A stretch of DNA of 48,542 nt from Bacteroidales bacterium UBA6229 (lineage in GTDB: Bacteria; Bacteroidota; Bacteroidia; Bacteroidales; F082): positions 1 to 48,542 of the forward strand of contig DJWN01000136.1 of assembly GCA_002440975.1 (NCBI GenBank), written 5' to 3'. The notes beneath the pieces were generated by a model that searched no databases, had not been told where the DNA came from, and saw only the letters and a list, made by a program, of their open reading frames with translations. The position numbers and the translations under genes were made by a program. Below, piece after piece: positions 23,668 to 32,210 of the stretch (position 1 is the first letter of the stretch; every line of letters starts with the position of its first letter).

Positions 23668-25998
23668 ATGCTGAAGAACCTTGTCATCGTTGAGTCACCA
23701 GCCAAAGCCAAAACCATTGAAGGATTTCTGGGGAAAGATTTTGTTGTAAAATCCAGTTACGGACACGTTATGGATTTGAACAAGAATAATTTAAGTGTTG
23801 ATATTGAAAAAGGTTTTGAACCGCACTATGAGGTTTCGGCAGACAAGAAAAAGCTGGTTACTGAACTAAAAAAATTGGCAAAGGATGCAGAAATTGTTTG
23901 GCTGGCATCTGATGAAGACCGTGAAGGAGAGGCTATTTCGTGGCATCTCTTTAAGGCTTTAAAGTTGAAACCAGAACAAACAAAACGGATTGTATTTCAT
24001 GAAATTACGAAATCGGCAATAACGAAAGCCATTGACAATCCAAGAATGATTGATGTTAATTTGGTTTCGGCACAGCAGGCACGACGGGTTTTAGATAGGC
24101 TGGTGGGTTATGAATTATCACCACTGCTTTGGAAAAAAGTAAAGCCCAGCCTTTCGGCGGGTCGTGTGCAGTCGGTTGCTGTTAGGCTGATCGTTGAGCG
24201 CGAAGATGAGATTAAAAATTTTAAGGCTACCAGTGCCTTTAGGGTTTTAGCTGTTTTCACGTTTAAAGTTGACAGACAGCAACATCAGCTTCAGGCCGAA
24301 CTGCCAGAACGTTTTATAAAAGAATCCGACGCACAAGAATTTCTTGAAAATTGTATTGGAGCCGATTATACGATAACGGCCATTGAAAAGAAACCTGCTA
24401 AAAAATCACCAGCTCCTCCGTTTACCACTTCAACCCTGCAACAGGAGGCCAGCCGAAAACTGGGATTTTCAGTAGCCAATACCATGCGGGTAGCCCAGCA
24501 GCTTTACGAATCTGGTAAGATAACCTATATGCGTACAGATTCTGTTAATCTATCAGATATGGCCTTGGGATTGGCTAAAGAAATGATTACCAACACCTTT
24601 GGTGATAAATATGTTAAAATCCGTAAATACAGTACCAAATCAAAAGGAGCGCAAGAAGCCCACGAAGCCATCAGACCAACCTATCTCAATCAGCCGGATG
24701 TGAAAGGAAATGCTGATGAAAAACGATTGTATGAATTAATCTGGAAACGTACAATTGCTTCGCAAATGGCTGACGCACAGCTTGAAAAGACGAATGTTAA
24801 TATTTCCATTTCAACTCAAAAAAAGCACTTCACAGCTAATGGCGAGGTTATTTTATTTGATGGATTCCTAAAGGTTTATATGGAAAGCAGTGATGAAGAA
24901 AATGGAGATGAAACAAATAATATGTTGCCTCCGGTAAGTAAAGGTCAGCAACTCGAATTAAAGGAAATGACGGCAATGGAACGCTTTACACGTCATCCTG
25001 CTCGCTATACCGAAGCCAGTCTTGTAAAAAAAATGGAAGAACTTGGCATTGGACGTCCATCCACTTATGCACCAACAATTTCGACCATTCAGAAACGTGG
25101 CTATGTGGTGAAAGAAGATCGTGAAGGCGTTGTGCGAAAGTATCAGGTACTTCAATTGAGAAGAGATAAGATTTCCACTAAAACTGCTTCAGAAAACACA
25201 GGTTTTGAAAAAGCCAAGCTATTCCCGACTGACATTGGAATTCTTGTCAATAAATTTCTTTGCCAGTATTTTGACAGCATCATCGATTACAACTTTACAG
25301 CCAACGTAGAAAAGGAGTTTGACGAGATAGCAGAGGGTAAGAAAAAGTGGAACCAGATGATCAGTGAGTTTTACGGGCCTTTTCATAAGAAGATCGAAAA
25401 CACCACTGAAAATGCCGGTAAATTTACTGGTGAGAAGTTGCTAGGAGTTGATCCGGCCAGCGGAAAGAATGTTTTTGTAAAGGTAGGCCGGTTCGGACCT
25501 ATGATTCAGCTGGGTGATACAGATTCGGATGAGAAGCCGCGCTTTGCAGGGCTGCACAAGGATCAAACCATGGAGACCATCAATCTGAATGATGCTTTGG
25601 AGCTGTTTAGTTTTCCTCGTTCATTGGGTACCTATGAAGATAAGGAAATGACTGTTGCTATTGGTCGTTTCGGGCCTTACGTGAAACATAACAATATGTT
25701 TTACAGCCTTCAGAAAACGGATGATCCGGCTGAGATAGACGCTGAACGTGCCATTGAACTTATTGAGGCAAAACGAGAGAAAGATAAGAAAAGCATCATT
25801 TGTGAGTTTAAGGAGGAGCCCGACCTCAAGGTGTTGGATGGCAGATATGGTCCTTATATTAGCTACAAAAAGAAAAACTATAAAATACCTAAAGGAACCG
25901 ATCCACAAAAACTTGATCTTGAGGCTTGTATTAGAATAGTGGAAGATCCGGGTAATGCACCAAAGAAAAAGTTTGTGAGAAAGAAAGCCGGTAAGTAA
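23668..25998 (+). CDS. topA: DNA topoisomerase I (type IA)
   Basis: 776 aa. Relaxes negative supercoils through a single-strand break. The TOPRIM domain has the catalytic Glu9 (VIVESPAKAKTI) and DEDREGEAIS at 82-91. The active-site Tyr287 is in ITYMRTDS. The C-terminus has three TopA-C repeats with GRFGP or GRYGP cores (GRFGPMIQLGD, GRFGPYVKHNN, GRYGPYISYKK) instead of Cys4 zinc fingers, as usual in Bacteroidota. ATG 23668 begins exactly at the conserved MLKNLVIVESPAKAK; the upstream extension is rejected because a promoter lies inside it. Confidence 0.97.
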   Translation: MLKNLVIVESPAKAKTIEGFLGKDFVVKSSYGHVMDLNKNNLSVDIEKGFEPHYEVSADKKKLVTELKKLAKDAEIVWLASDEDREGEAISWHLFKALKLKPEQTKRIVFHEITKSAITKAIDNPRMIDVNLVSAQQARRVLDRLVGYELSPLLWKKVKPSLSAGRVQSVAVRLIVEREDEIKNFKATSAFRVLAVFTFKVDRQQHQLQAELPERFIKESDAQEFLENCIGADYTITAIEKKPAKKSPAPPFTTSTLQQEASRKLGFSVANTMRVAQQLYESGKITYMRTDSVNLSDMALGLAKEMITNTFGDKYVKIRKYSTKSKGAQEAHEAIRPTYLNQPDVKGNADEKRLYELIWKRTIASQMADAQLEKTNVNISISTQKKHFTANGEVILFDGFLKVYMESSDEENGDETNNMLPPVSKGQQLELKEMTAMERFTRHPARYTEASLVKKMEELGIGRPSTYAPTISTIQKRGYVVKEDREGVVRKYQVLQLRRDKISTKTASENTGFEKAKLFPTDIGILVNKFLCQYFDSIIDYNFTANVEKEFDEIAEGKKKWNQMISEFYGPFHKKIENTTENAGKFTGEKLLGVDPASGKNVFVKVGRFGPMIQLGDTDSDEKPRFAGLHKDQTMETINLNDALELFSFPRSLGTYEDKEMTVAIGRFGPYVKHNNMFYSLQKTDDPAEIDAERAIELIEAKREKDKKSIICEFKEEPDLKVLDGRYGPYISYKKKNYKIPKGTDPQKLDLEACIRIVEDPGNAPKKKFVRKKAGK

Positions 25999-26084
25999 TG
26001 CTTTTTATGCTAAGCAGTAGTTGGGAGTAAAATGATAGCTTTTTATTGTTATTTTAGCCCAACAAAACACCGTTAAATCGAGCT

Positions 26085-27260
26085 ATGGAACTTAGTATTT
26101 TTCTTGAACCTGTTCAGGTGCAGCTGAGCGGAAAACCGTGGCGACCAGGCCGTAAGCGTTTAGGAGAAACACTTGTCATCTATCATGAAAAAGATGCATT
26201 TCCTGATCTTGTGGAGGTAAAGTTAGCAATAATCGGCGTGAAAGAAGACCGTAACGCAATTGGCAACGAAGGCTGCGGAAAAGCACCTGATTTGATCCGC
26301 GAAGCATTTTATCAGCTTTTTGATCATTGGCCAAACCTGAAATTTGCGGATTTGGGAGATATAAAACCCGGATACACTATTGATGATACTTATTTTGCGC
26401 TGAGCCAGGTTGCAGCAGAACTGATCCGGGCTGAAATTATTCCAATTGTCCTTGGAGGAAGTCAGGATCTGACGTATGCCATTTATAAGGCTTACGAAAA
26501 TATCGGACGTTTGGTGAATATTGCAGCAATCGATCCTATTTTTGACCTTGGTCAGGATGAAGAACCAATCAATTCACAGGCCTATTTGAGCCATATCATC
26601 ATGCACCAGCCTAATTTTCTGTTCAATTTTTCCAATCTGGGTTATCAAACTTATGATGTGGATGCAGAAGCTGTTGAACTGATGAAGAATCTTTTGTTTG
26701 ATGTGTATCGGCTCGGAACGTTTAAATCATCTCCCGAAAGTGCCGAACCACTTTTGCGAAATGCTGATATCGTAAGTTTTGACGTTTCGGCTATCCGTGC
26801 TTCTGACGCTCCCGGAAACAGGAATGCAGAACCCAATGGTTTTACGGGCGACGAAGCATGCCGTCTGGCACGCTATGCCGGTATGAGTGATAAATTGAGT
26901 GCGATTGGTTTTTTTGAATATAATCCACTTATTGATCAGCAGAATATTACGGCCAAGCTTATGGCTCAATTAATTTGGTATTTTGCCGAAGGTTTTGCCA
27001 ATCGCAAACACGACCTGCCAGCCACTGACAGTCGTGATTTTGCAAAATATAACGTACGTATAGAAGGTCAGGAAGAGGATGTGGTTTTTTTACGCAGCAA
27101 AAAAACTGATCGCTGGTGGATTGATCTATCTTTTGGCCGGACAGACCGAAAAAAGTATGAACGCCATCATTTTGTGCCTTGTACGAAAGCTGATTATGAG
27201 TTGGCTCTGAAGGATGAATTGCCCGACAGGTGGTGGCAGTATTTTCAGAAATTGATGTGA
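26085..27260 (+). CDS. arginase/ureohydrolase-fold protein with degenerate metal site
   Basis: 391 aa, often annotated as formimidoylglutamase in this phylum. The ureohydrolase fold is recognisable: PIVLGGSQDLTYA (120-132), VNIAAIDPIFDLG (about 144-156) and VSFDVSAIRASDAPG (230-244). But the metal ligands are partly gone: the His of the GGxHS-type motif is Gln127, the DAHxD motif reads DPIFD, and the SFDxD motif reads SFDVS. A C-terminal extension of about 80 residues (from about 310) is rich in Trp, Arg and charged residues. It is probably not a Mn-dependent hydrolase. It follows topA after 86 bp, a pairing I recall as conserved in Bacteroidota. Confidence 0.8.
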   Translation: MELSIFLEPVQVQLSGKPWRPGRKRLGETLVIYHEKDAFPDLVEVKLAIIGVKEDRNAIGNEGCGKAPDLIREAFYQLFDHWPNLKFADLGDIKPGYTIDDTYFALSQVAAELIRAEIIPIVLGGSQDLTYAIYKAYENIGRLVNIAAIDPIFDLGQDEEPINSQAYLSHIIMHQPNFLFNFSNLGYQTYDVDAEAVELMKNLLFDVYRLGTFKSSPESAEPLLRNADIVSFDVSAIRASDAPGNRNAEPNGFTGDEACRLARYAGMSDKLSAIGFFEYNPLIDQQNITAKLMAQLIWYFAEGFANRKHDLPATDSRDFAKYNVRIEGQEEDVVFLRSKKTDRWWIDLSFGRTDRKKYERHHFVPCTKADYELALKDELPDRWWQYFQKLM

Positions 27261-27341
27261 ATCCATTATTGATTTTCTATCATTATTGTCTGGTAAAACT
27301 CACATAAAAATGCTCAATCGCTTTAATAATGCCGTAGTACG

Positions 27342-27370
27342 GGACAACATTATCATTTTAGCGGACAACA
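27342..27370. repeat. tandem GGACAACA motif, possible remnant of an IS end
   Basis: Two copies of GGACAACA at 27342-27349 and 27363-27370, 21 bp apart, in the 187-bp gap after the ureohydrolase-like gene. Read on the minus strand they are TGTTGTCC repeats of the kind found at ends of IS21-family elements. No transposase or matching second end is present. Confidence 0.3.
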
Positions 27371-27412
27371 GTGATTTTCAATAGCCAGATAAATATTTTC
27401 GGAAAGTTTTTG

Positions 27413-27420
27413 TAATTTTG
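27413..27420 (+). promoter_or_regulatory. -7 element of the 67-aa membrane protein gene
   Basis: TAATTTTG, a perfect TAnnTTTG match 27 bp before ATG 27448. Confidence 0.45.
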
Positions 27421-27447
27421 TTAGCCAATGACGAAAACCTGACTGAT

Positions 27448-27651
27448 ATGAAAAATATCAGCATTCTTATCGGAAGTGTGTTGGTCATTCTTTCCTTATT
27501 ACCAATTCTTCAGTTGGTGTTAGGTGTTAATGACGACAAGAATTTTTCTTACAGCGATTTAGGGATCAATATCCTGATATTTTTAATTGGAGTTTTCATG
27601 CTTTTTTGGGGCATAAATAAGAAGCAAAAATCAAGCGAAAAATTGGATTAG
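27448..27651 (+). CDS. small two-helix membrane protein (67 aa)
   Basis: Starts at ATG 27448 behind a -7 element; a TTG-initiated frame from 27418 would begin inside the promoter. Two hydrophobic helices (about residues 3-23 and 37-56) surround a short polar loop, VNDDKNFSYSDLG, and the tail is Lys-rich, as expected for an inner-membrane protein. No family recognised. It converges with ruvC, the two stop codons being 2 bp apart. Confidence 0.65.
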   Translation: MKNISILIGSVLVILSLLPILQLVLGVNDDKNFSYSDLGINILIFLIGVFMLFWGINKKQKSSEKLD

Positions 27652-27653
27652 TA

Positions 27654-28205
27654 CTATTTTAACCTATCTGGATTTTGATTGGCAAAAGCTGCCCAGCCGC
27701 TATACGATTTTTCTGAAACCAGCTTGTTGCCCTGAAAAAAGTGGCATACGGCAGCAGCTAATCCATCAGTAGCATCCATATTTTTTGGCAATTCATTGAA
27801 GTTTAAAAGACGTTGCAACATGGCAGCCACTTGTTCTTTGGATGCGCTCCCGTTTCCGGTGATGGATTGTTTGATTTTTCGTGGCGAATATTCAAAAATT
27901 GGAATATCCTTATATAATCCTGCAGCCATGGCAACCCCTTGTGCACGACCCAATTTGAGCATGGATTGAACGTTTTTACCAAAAAAAGGTGCTTCAATAG
28001 CCAGCTCATCAGGATTGTATTCTGCAATCAGTTCGAGGGTGCGCTCGAAAATTTTCTTTAATTTCAACGTCTGATTACTGTATTTACTCAGCTTCAATTC
28101 GCCCATCACAAGGAGTTGCATCTGATTACCTTTTTGAAGGATCAGGCCGTAACCCATAATCGTTGTTCCGGGGTCGATGCCAAGAATAATACGTTCTGTT
28201 TTCAA
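27654..28205 (-). CDS. ruvC: crossover junction endodeoxyribonuclease RuvC
   Basis: 183-aa Holliday-junction resolvase of the RNase H fold. Catalytic acids are in place: Asp11 (GIDPG), Glu71 (AIEAPFFG), Asp144 and Asp147 (MDATDGLAAAV). The KLGRAQGVAM helix and the YSPRKIKQSITGNGSASKEQV segment are typical of the family. Length is normal. ruvA and ruvB are not adjacent. It diverges from the flippase-like gene with a 38-bp gap. Confidence 0.96.
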   Translation of the reverse strand: MKTERIILGIDPGTTIMGYGLILQKGNQMQLLVMGELKLSKYSNQTLKLKKIFERTLELIAEYNPDELAIEAPFFGKNVQSMLKLGRAQGVAMAAGLYKDIPIFEYSPRKIKQSITGNGSASKEQVAAMLQRLLNFNELPKNMDATDGLAAAVCHFFQGNKLVSEKSYSGWAAFANQNPDRLK

Positions 28206-28243
28206 ATGAAATGCCGTACTTAGCAGTATAATTAATAATCAAA

Positions 28244-29269
28244 ATGCGTAAGGCAAAAGTAATTAAAATAGCCAATCTTTCGCTGCGCTTGCTAATCATC
28301 GGGGCTACGCTCTGGTATTTGTATGATCAACTGATTGCCAGCGAAAAGTTCCAAACCCTACGCGAATTGCTGGCCGAACGATTGAATGATCCAAGGCATT
28401 TAGGAATCATATTACTGGCCATTGTCCTGATGCCTGTGAATCTGTTTTTAGAAAGTGTGAAATGGCAGTTTCAGATACGCAATTTGGAGAAAGTTAAGCT
28501 AAACAAAGCTTTTACTGCTGTGCTGAGTGGTATTTCGGTGAGCATGTTTATGCCAAATCGTGTGGGTGATTATCTGGGGAGGGTTTTTATTCTCGAAAAG
28601 GCTAGCCATATCAAAGGTGTTTTACTCACCATGATTGGAAGTTTGGCGCAATTGCTGGTTACATTAGTCATAGGAGGAGTAGCCCTCTTGTTTTTTCTAC
28701 CCATGACGGATTATTTTTCTGCCAATAATCAATGGCTTTATAGTGCTGTTTTGGTTTTGATCCTGGTGCTTATATCGGCTGGTGTTTTTATTTACTTTAA
28801 TATCAATTTATTATATGTAATCGTAAAGAGTCTGTTTCCAGGTAAAAGCAAAGTCATTCTGCCTTATATAGAGGTATTTAATTATTTTAAACACAAACAG
28901 TTGGCATATATTTTGGGGCTGTCAGTTTTACGTTATGGAGTTTTTTCGTTGCAGTTTATTTTGTTTTTCTGGGCATTTGAGCTTCCTCTTACTTATCCCG
29001 AAGCCATTATGCTGGTAGGTGTTAGTTATTTGTTCATAACCCTGATACCAACCGTTGCCTTGAGCGAATTGGGTGTTAGAGGCAGTGTGAGTATTTTTTT
29101 ATTCTCAATTTGGTTGCAATCGCAACAGCTTGTTTTTGATGGTTTTGAAGTAAGTGTTTTTGCTGCTTCTTCGGCTGTTTGGCTTGTCAATATTGTTGTG
29201 CCTGCACTTTTAGGTGTGTTTTTTGTGTACCGGCTAAAGTTTTTCAGGAGGGAAAATGGATCATCTTGA
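28244..29269 (+). CDS. lysylphosphatidylglycerol synthase TM-region / flippase-like protein
   Basis: 341-aa polytopic membrane protein of the UPF0104/YbhN type. About eight hydrophobic helices; signature segments are KWQFQIRNLEKVKLNKAF, the ISVSMFMPNRVGDYLGR loop and the late SELGVRGSVSIF. Members are thought to move or hold lipid-linked substrates in the inner membrane. Its last 14 bp overlap the start of a family-2 glycosyltransferase gene, so the two probably act on the same lipid or glycan; the substrate is unknown. Confidence 0.85.
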   Translation: MRKAKVIKIANLSLRLLIIGATLWYLYDQLIASEKFQTLRELLAERLNDPRHLGIILLAIVLMPVNLFLESVKWQFQIRNLEKVKLNKAFTAVLSGISVSMFMPNRVGDYLGRVFILEKASHIKGVLLTMIGSLAQLLVTLVIGGVALLFFLPMTDYFSANNQWLYSAVLVLILVLISAGVFIYFNINLLYVIVKSLFPGKSKVILPYIEVFNYFKHKQLAYILGLSVLRYGVFSLQFILFFWAFELPLTYPEAIMLVGVSYLFITLIPTVALSELGVRGSVSIFLFSIWLQSQQLVFDGFEVSVFAASSAVWLVNIVVPALLGVFFVYRLKFFRRENGSS

Positions 29270-30410
29270 GTATTTCACCTATTTGCTTCGGGTTGTTGAG
29301 ATAACGGCTGGTTTATACCTGATATTGATTGGGTTATATACCATCGGTTGGTTTTCATTAAAATCTCAAACTGCTGTAAAACTTGTTTCATTTCCGGAAA
29401 TTTCTGTGCTTGTAGCAGCGCGTAATGAAGAGGAAAAATTGGAGAAACTATTGGAAAAATTGCGCGATCAACGCTATCCAATTGATGCTTTTGAGGTGAT
29501 TATCATCGATGATCATTCCGAAGATCATTCACTTGCCCTTGTAAGGCGGTTCATTCAGCAACATCGCTTGGGAAATTTCAGGGTAATAAGTGCTGTGGGA
29601 GAAGGAAAAAAGGCAGCTTTGCGTGAAGGAATGAATCAAGCCGTTGGAAAATATATTGCCGTGACGGATGCCGATTGTCTTGTTTCGGAGGGATGGCTCA
29701 GAAGCCTGGCAAGGGCTCTAAAACAACCCGGAACACGAATGTTATTGGGACCGGTTTTACTTCATCCGGCAAAAAATATTTTTGAAAAAATACAGTCGCT
29801 TGAATTTATGAGCCTGATTGGAAGTACCGGAGGTGCGGCAGCTTTGCAGTTGCCGGTAATGAGCAACGGAGCCAATATGGTTTTTGAAAAGAAAGCCGCT
29901 TTAGAGGTTGAAAAGTTTCGCAATGACAGCAGTTTGCAATCAGGCGATGATGTGTTTTTAATGGAGGCAATCAGAAAGCATTATGGTTCGGAAGCAATTC
30001 GTTTTGTTAAGGATGAGTCAGCTATTGTTACAACAGCTCCATGCCCGGATATCAAATGCTTTATAAAACAACGAATGCGTTGGGTTTCAAAAAATAAACA
30101 CTACCGTTCTGTCATTATTATCCTGCCAGCACTGATTGTTTTCAGCTATAATTTTATGTTGTTTAGTTTGATGGTTTTAAGTTTTTTCTATCCTTTTCTG
30201 GCACTTGTTTTCTTGCTTTTTACCGGCCTCAAGCTTTTGGTTGACCTTCCCTTGTTAACAAATTCAGCCACTTTTTTCAGAAATCGACAATATCTGATTT
30301 TGGCTTTTCCCCTGGCTTTAATCTATCCTGTTTATGTGGTAGTTTCAGCTTTTGGAGGGCTTTTTTTCAGGGTGAAATGGAAAGGACGAAAGCAAAAAAA
30401 ATCCCGATAA
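29256..30410 (+). CDS. membrane-bound family 2 glycosyltransferase
   Basis: 384 aa. One N-terminal helix (about 12-34), then a GT-A domain: SVLVAARNEEEKLEKLL (about 49-65), the IIDDHSEDHS nucleotide-binding loop, the TDADC metal-binding motif, the GDDVFL acceptor motif and a KQRMRWVSKN (QxxRW-like) motif. Two to three C-terminal membrane helices follow. All key GT2 residues are present. It overlaps the flippase-like gene by 14 bp. The argF terminator overlaps its last codons. Confidence 0.9.
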   Translation: MDHLEYFTYLLRVVEITAGLYLILIGLYTIGWFSLKSQTAVKLVSFPEISVLVAARNEEEKLEKLLEKLRDQRYPIDAFEVIIIDDHSEDHSLALVRRFIQQHRLGNFRVISAVGEGKKAALREGMNQAVGKYIAVTDADCLVSEGWLRSLARALKQPGTRMLLGPVLLHPAKNIFEKIQSLEFMSLIGSTGGAAALQLPVMSNGANMVFEKKAALEVEKFRNDSSLQSGDDVFLMEAIRKHYGSEAIRFVKDESAIVTTAPCPDIKCFIKQRMRWVSKNKHYRSVIIILPALIVFSYNFMLFSLMVLSFFYPFLALVFLLFTGLKLLVDLPLLTNSATFFRNRQYLILAFPLALIYPVYVVVSAFGGLFFRVKWKGRKQKKSR

Positions 30411-30424
30411 ATAGCTATCAGGAT
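30394..30424 (-). terminator. intrinsic terminator of argF
   Basis: On the minus strand ATCCTGATA (30424-30416) pairs with TATCGGGAT (30409-30401), with one mismatch and a 6-nt loop, followed by a run of Ts (30400-30394). It lies 23 bp beyond the argF stop and inside the 3' end of the convergent glycosyltransferase gene. Confidence 0.7.
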
Positions 30425-30446
30425 TCTTATTATGATAGGAATAAAA

Positions 30447-31448
30447 TTAGCTTCCTAAAGTGGCAACCATTACTGCTTTGATAGTATGCAGTCTGTTTTC
30501 GGCTTCATCAAACACTACTGAAGCAGGAGATTCAAAAACCTCATCATTCACTTCCATGGCTTCTACGCCAAATTTTTGGTAAATCTGTTCACCTATAATT
30601 GTTTCACGATTATGGAAAGCAGGCAAACAGTGCAGGAATTTCACTTTTGGATTACCGGTTTTGTCGAGCATGGCTTGGTTAACCTGATAGGGTAACATCA
30701 GTTTAATACGCTCTTCCCACACCTGATCAGGTTCGCCCATCGAAACCCACACGTCAGTATATAGGAAATCAACGCTTTTTACACCATCGTCAACGCTGTC
30801 AGTGAGCGTAATTGTAGCACCGGTTTCTTTGGCGATTTCGCGGCAGGTTTTAACCAGTTTTTCGTCTGGCCACATTTGTTTTGGAGCAACAGCCCTGAAA
30901 TCCATGCCCATTTTTGCAGCACCTACCATGAGTGAATTGCCCATATTGTTACGGGCATCGCCCAGATAAGCAAAGCTCACCTGATGTAATGGTTTGTCGC
31001 TGTGTTCCATCATGGTGAGGAAATCGGCCAGGATTTGTGTGGGATGAAATTCGTTGGTAAGACCATTCCAAACAGGTACGCCGGCATATTTTCCGAGCTC
31101 TTCAACAATGTCTTGTCCAAAGCCACGGTACTCAATGCCATCGTACATACGACCCAAAACGCGGGCTGTATCTTTCATGGATTCCTTTTTGCCGATTTGC
31201 GAGCCGGAAGGACCTAAATAAGTTACGCGGGCACCCTGATCATAAGCGGCAACCTCAAAGGCACAGCGTGTACGTGTGGACGCTTTTTCGAATATCAGGG
31301 CGATGTTTTTTCCGGTGAGACGCGGCTGCTCAGTTCCGGCATATTTGGCCTTTTTAAGGTCGGCCGAAAGTTCAAGTAAAAATTTGATTTCCTGTGGAGT
31401 GAAATCAAGCAGTTTCAGAAAATTTCTGTTTCTCAGATTGAATGCCAT
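30447..31448 (-). CDS. argF: ornithine carbamoyltransferase
   Basis: 333 aa, the long OTC class that includes E. coli ArgF/ArgI and catabolic ArcB. Carbamoyl-phosphate site STRTR (57-61) in FEKASTRTRCAFE, HPTQ at 136-139, the ornithine loop DVWVSMGE at 233-240 and HCLPAFH at 274-280. These are signatures of a true ornithine enzyme rather than the N-succinyl- or N-acetylornithine transcarbamylase used for arginine synthesis in many Bacteroidota. It stands alone, so an anabolic or catabolic role cannot be fixed. The promoter has TAATTTTG (minus strand) with a CRP-like palindrome just upstream. Confidence 0.96.
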   Translation of the reverse strand: MAFNLRNRNFLKLLDFTPQEIKFLLELSADLKKAKYAGTEQPRLTGKNIALIFEKASTRTRCAFEVAAYDQGARVTYLGPSGSQIGKKESMKDTARVLGRMYDGIEYRGFGQDIVEELGKYAGVPVWNGLTNEFHPTQILADFLTMMEHSDKPLHQVSFAYLGDARNNMGNSLMVGAAKMGMDFRAVAPKQMWPDEKLVKTCREIAKETGATITLTDSVDDGVKSVDFLYTDVWVSMGEPDQVWEERIKLMLPYQVNQAMLDKTGNPKVKFLHCLPAFHNRETIIGEQIYQKFGVEAMEVNDEVFESPASVVFDEAENRLHTIKAVMVATLGS

Positions 31449-31510
31449 AGTACTAATGTTAAACGTTTAAATATGATTGAATTAAAGACTTCAGATTTTG
31501 ATTTAGGCTA

Positions 31511-31518
31511 CAAAATTA
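31511..31518 (-). promoter_or_regulatory. -7 element of argF
   Basis: Plus-strand CAAAATTA reads TAATTTTG on the minus strand, a perfect TAnnTTTG match, giving a leader of about 55-60 nt to the argF ATG at 31448. Confidence 0.5.
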
Positions 31519-31527
31519 AGGATAATT

Positions 31528-31543
31528 TGTGAAAGAATTCACA
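31528..31543. promoter_or_regulatory. CRP/FNR-family-type palindrome between argF and the DUF3109 gene
   Basis: TGTGA (31528-31532), six bases, TCACA (31539-31543): an exact match to the CRP-type pattern TGTGA-N6-TCACA. It covers the -33 region of the argF promoter (minus strand). It is centred about 57 bp upstream of the DUF3109 -7 element (plus strand). Confidence 0.45.
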
Positions 31544-31588
31544 GTGTTTACAAGGATCAAAATTTCAGTCTGATATTTTACTTATCCT

Positions 31589-31596
31589 TACTTTTG
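31589..31596 (+). promoter_or_regulatory. -7 element of the DUF3109 gene
   Basis: TACTTTTG, a perfect TAnnTTTG match ending only 4 bp before ATG 31601, so the transcript may start at or very near the start codon. Confidence 0.5.
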
Positions 31597-31600
31597 CAGC

Positions 31601-32170
31601 ATGATCATCATCGACAATACCATCGTAAGCCAGGATTTTTTGGCTGCCAAATTTATTTGTGATTTACCGCGCTGCAAAGGCGAATGCTGTGTGGCCGGTG
31701 ATGCGGGAGCGCCGCTCGAAGAGGCCGAAATCAGTTTGCTCGAGGATAATATGGATGAGATAAAACCCTTTATGCGCCCCGAAGGAATACAGGTGGTGGA
31801 GCAGGATGGTGTTTTTGATTATGACGAAATGGGTCAGTATGTAACGCCTCTGGTAAACGGAGAAGAATGTGCTTTTGTGGATTTTCATGAAAATGGCACA
31901 GCTTTTTGTACGATCGAAAAAGCCTGGAATGCCGGTAAAAGCAATTTTCGGAAACCTGTGAGTTGTCACCTCTATCCTGTGAGGCTGGTCGAAAAGGATG
32001 GCTTTATCCACGTGAATTATCACCAATGGAGTATTTGTGTTCCCGCAAAGCGAAAAGGCGAAAAGGCAGGACTGCCCTTGTACAAATTTTTAAAGGATGC
32101 ATTGACCCGTCGCTTTGGAGAAGATTGGTACATTCGGCTCGAAAAAGAGGCAACAGCAAAAGGATACTGA
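31601..32170 (+). CDS. DUF3109 family cysteine-cluster protein
   Basis: 189 aa, beginning MIIIDNTIVS as usual for DUF3109. It has eight Cys: C20, C25, C29, C30 (CDLPRCKGECC), C90, C103, C122 and C146, arranged as in YkgJ-like proteins that are thought to bind zinc or an Fe-S cluster. No catalytic function is established. The start codon follows its -7 element by 4 bp, which suggests a leaderless or nearly leaderless mRNA. It diverges from argF, with a CRP-like palindrome in the shared region. Confidence 0.9.
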   Translation: MIIIDNTIVSQDFLAAKFICDLPRCKGECCVAGDAGAPLEEAEISLLEDNMDEIKPFMRPEGIQVVEQDGVFDYDEMGQYVTPLVNGEECAFVDFHENGTAFCTIEKAWNAGKSNFRKPVSCHLYPVRLVEKDGFIHVNYHQWSICVPAKRKGEKAGLPLYKFLKDALTRRFGEDWYIRLEKEATAKGY

Positions 32171-32210
32171 TCCGTTAATCACTGAAAATCAACCGAAAAC
32201 AATATTTTTC

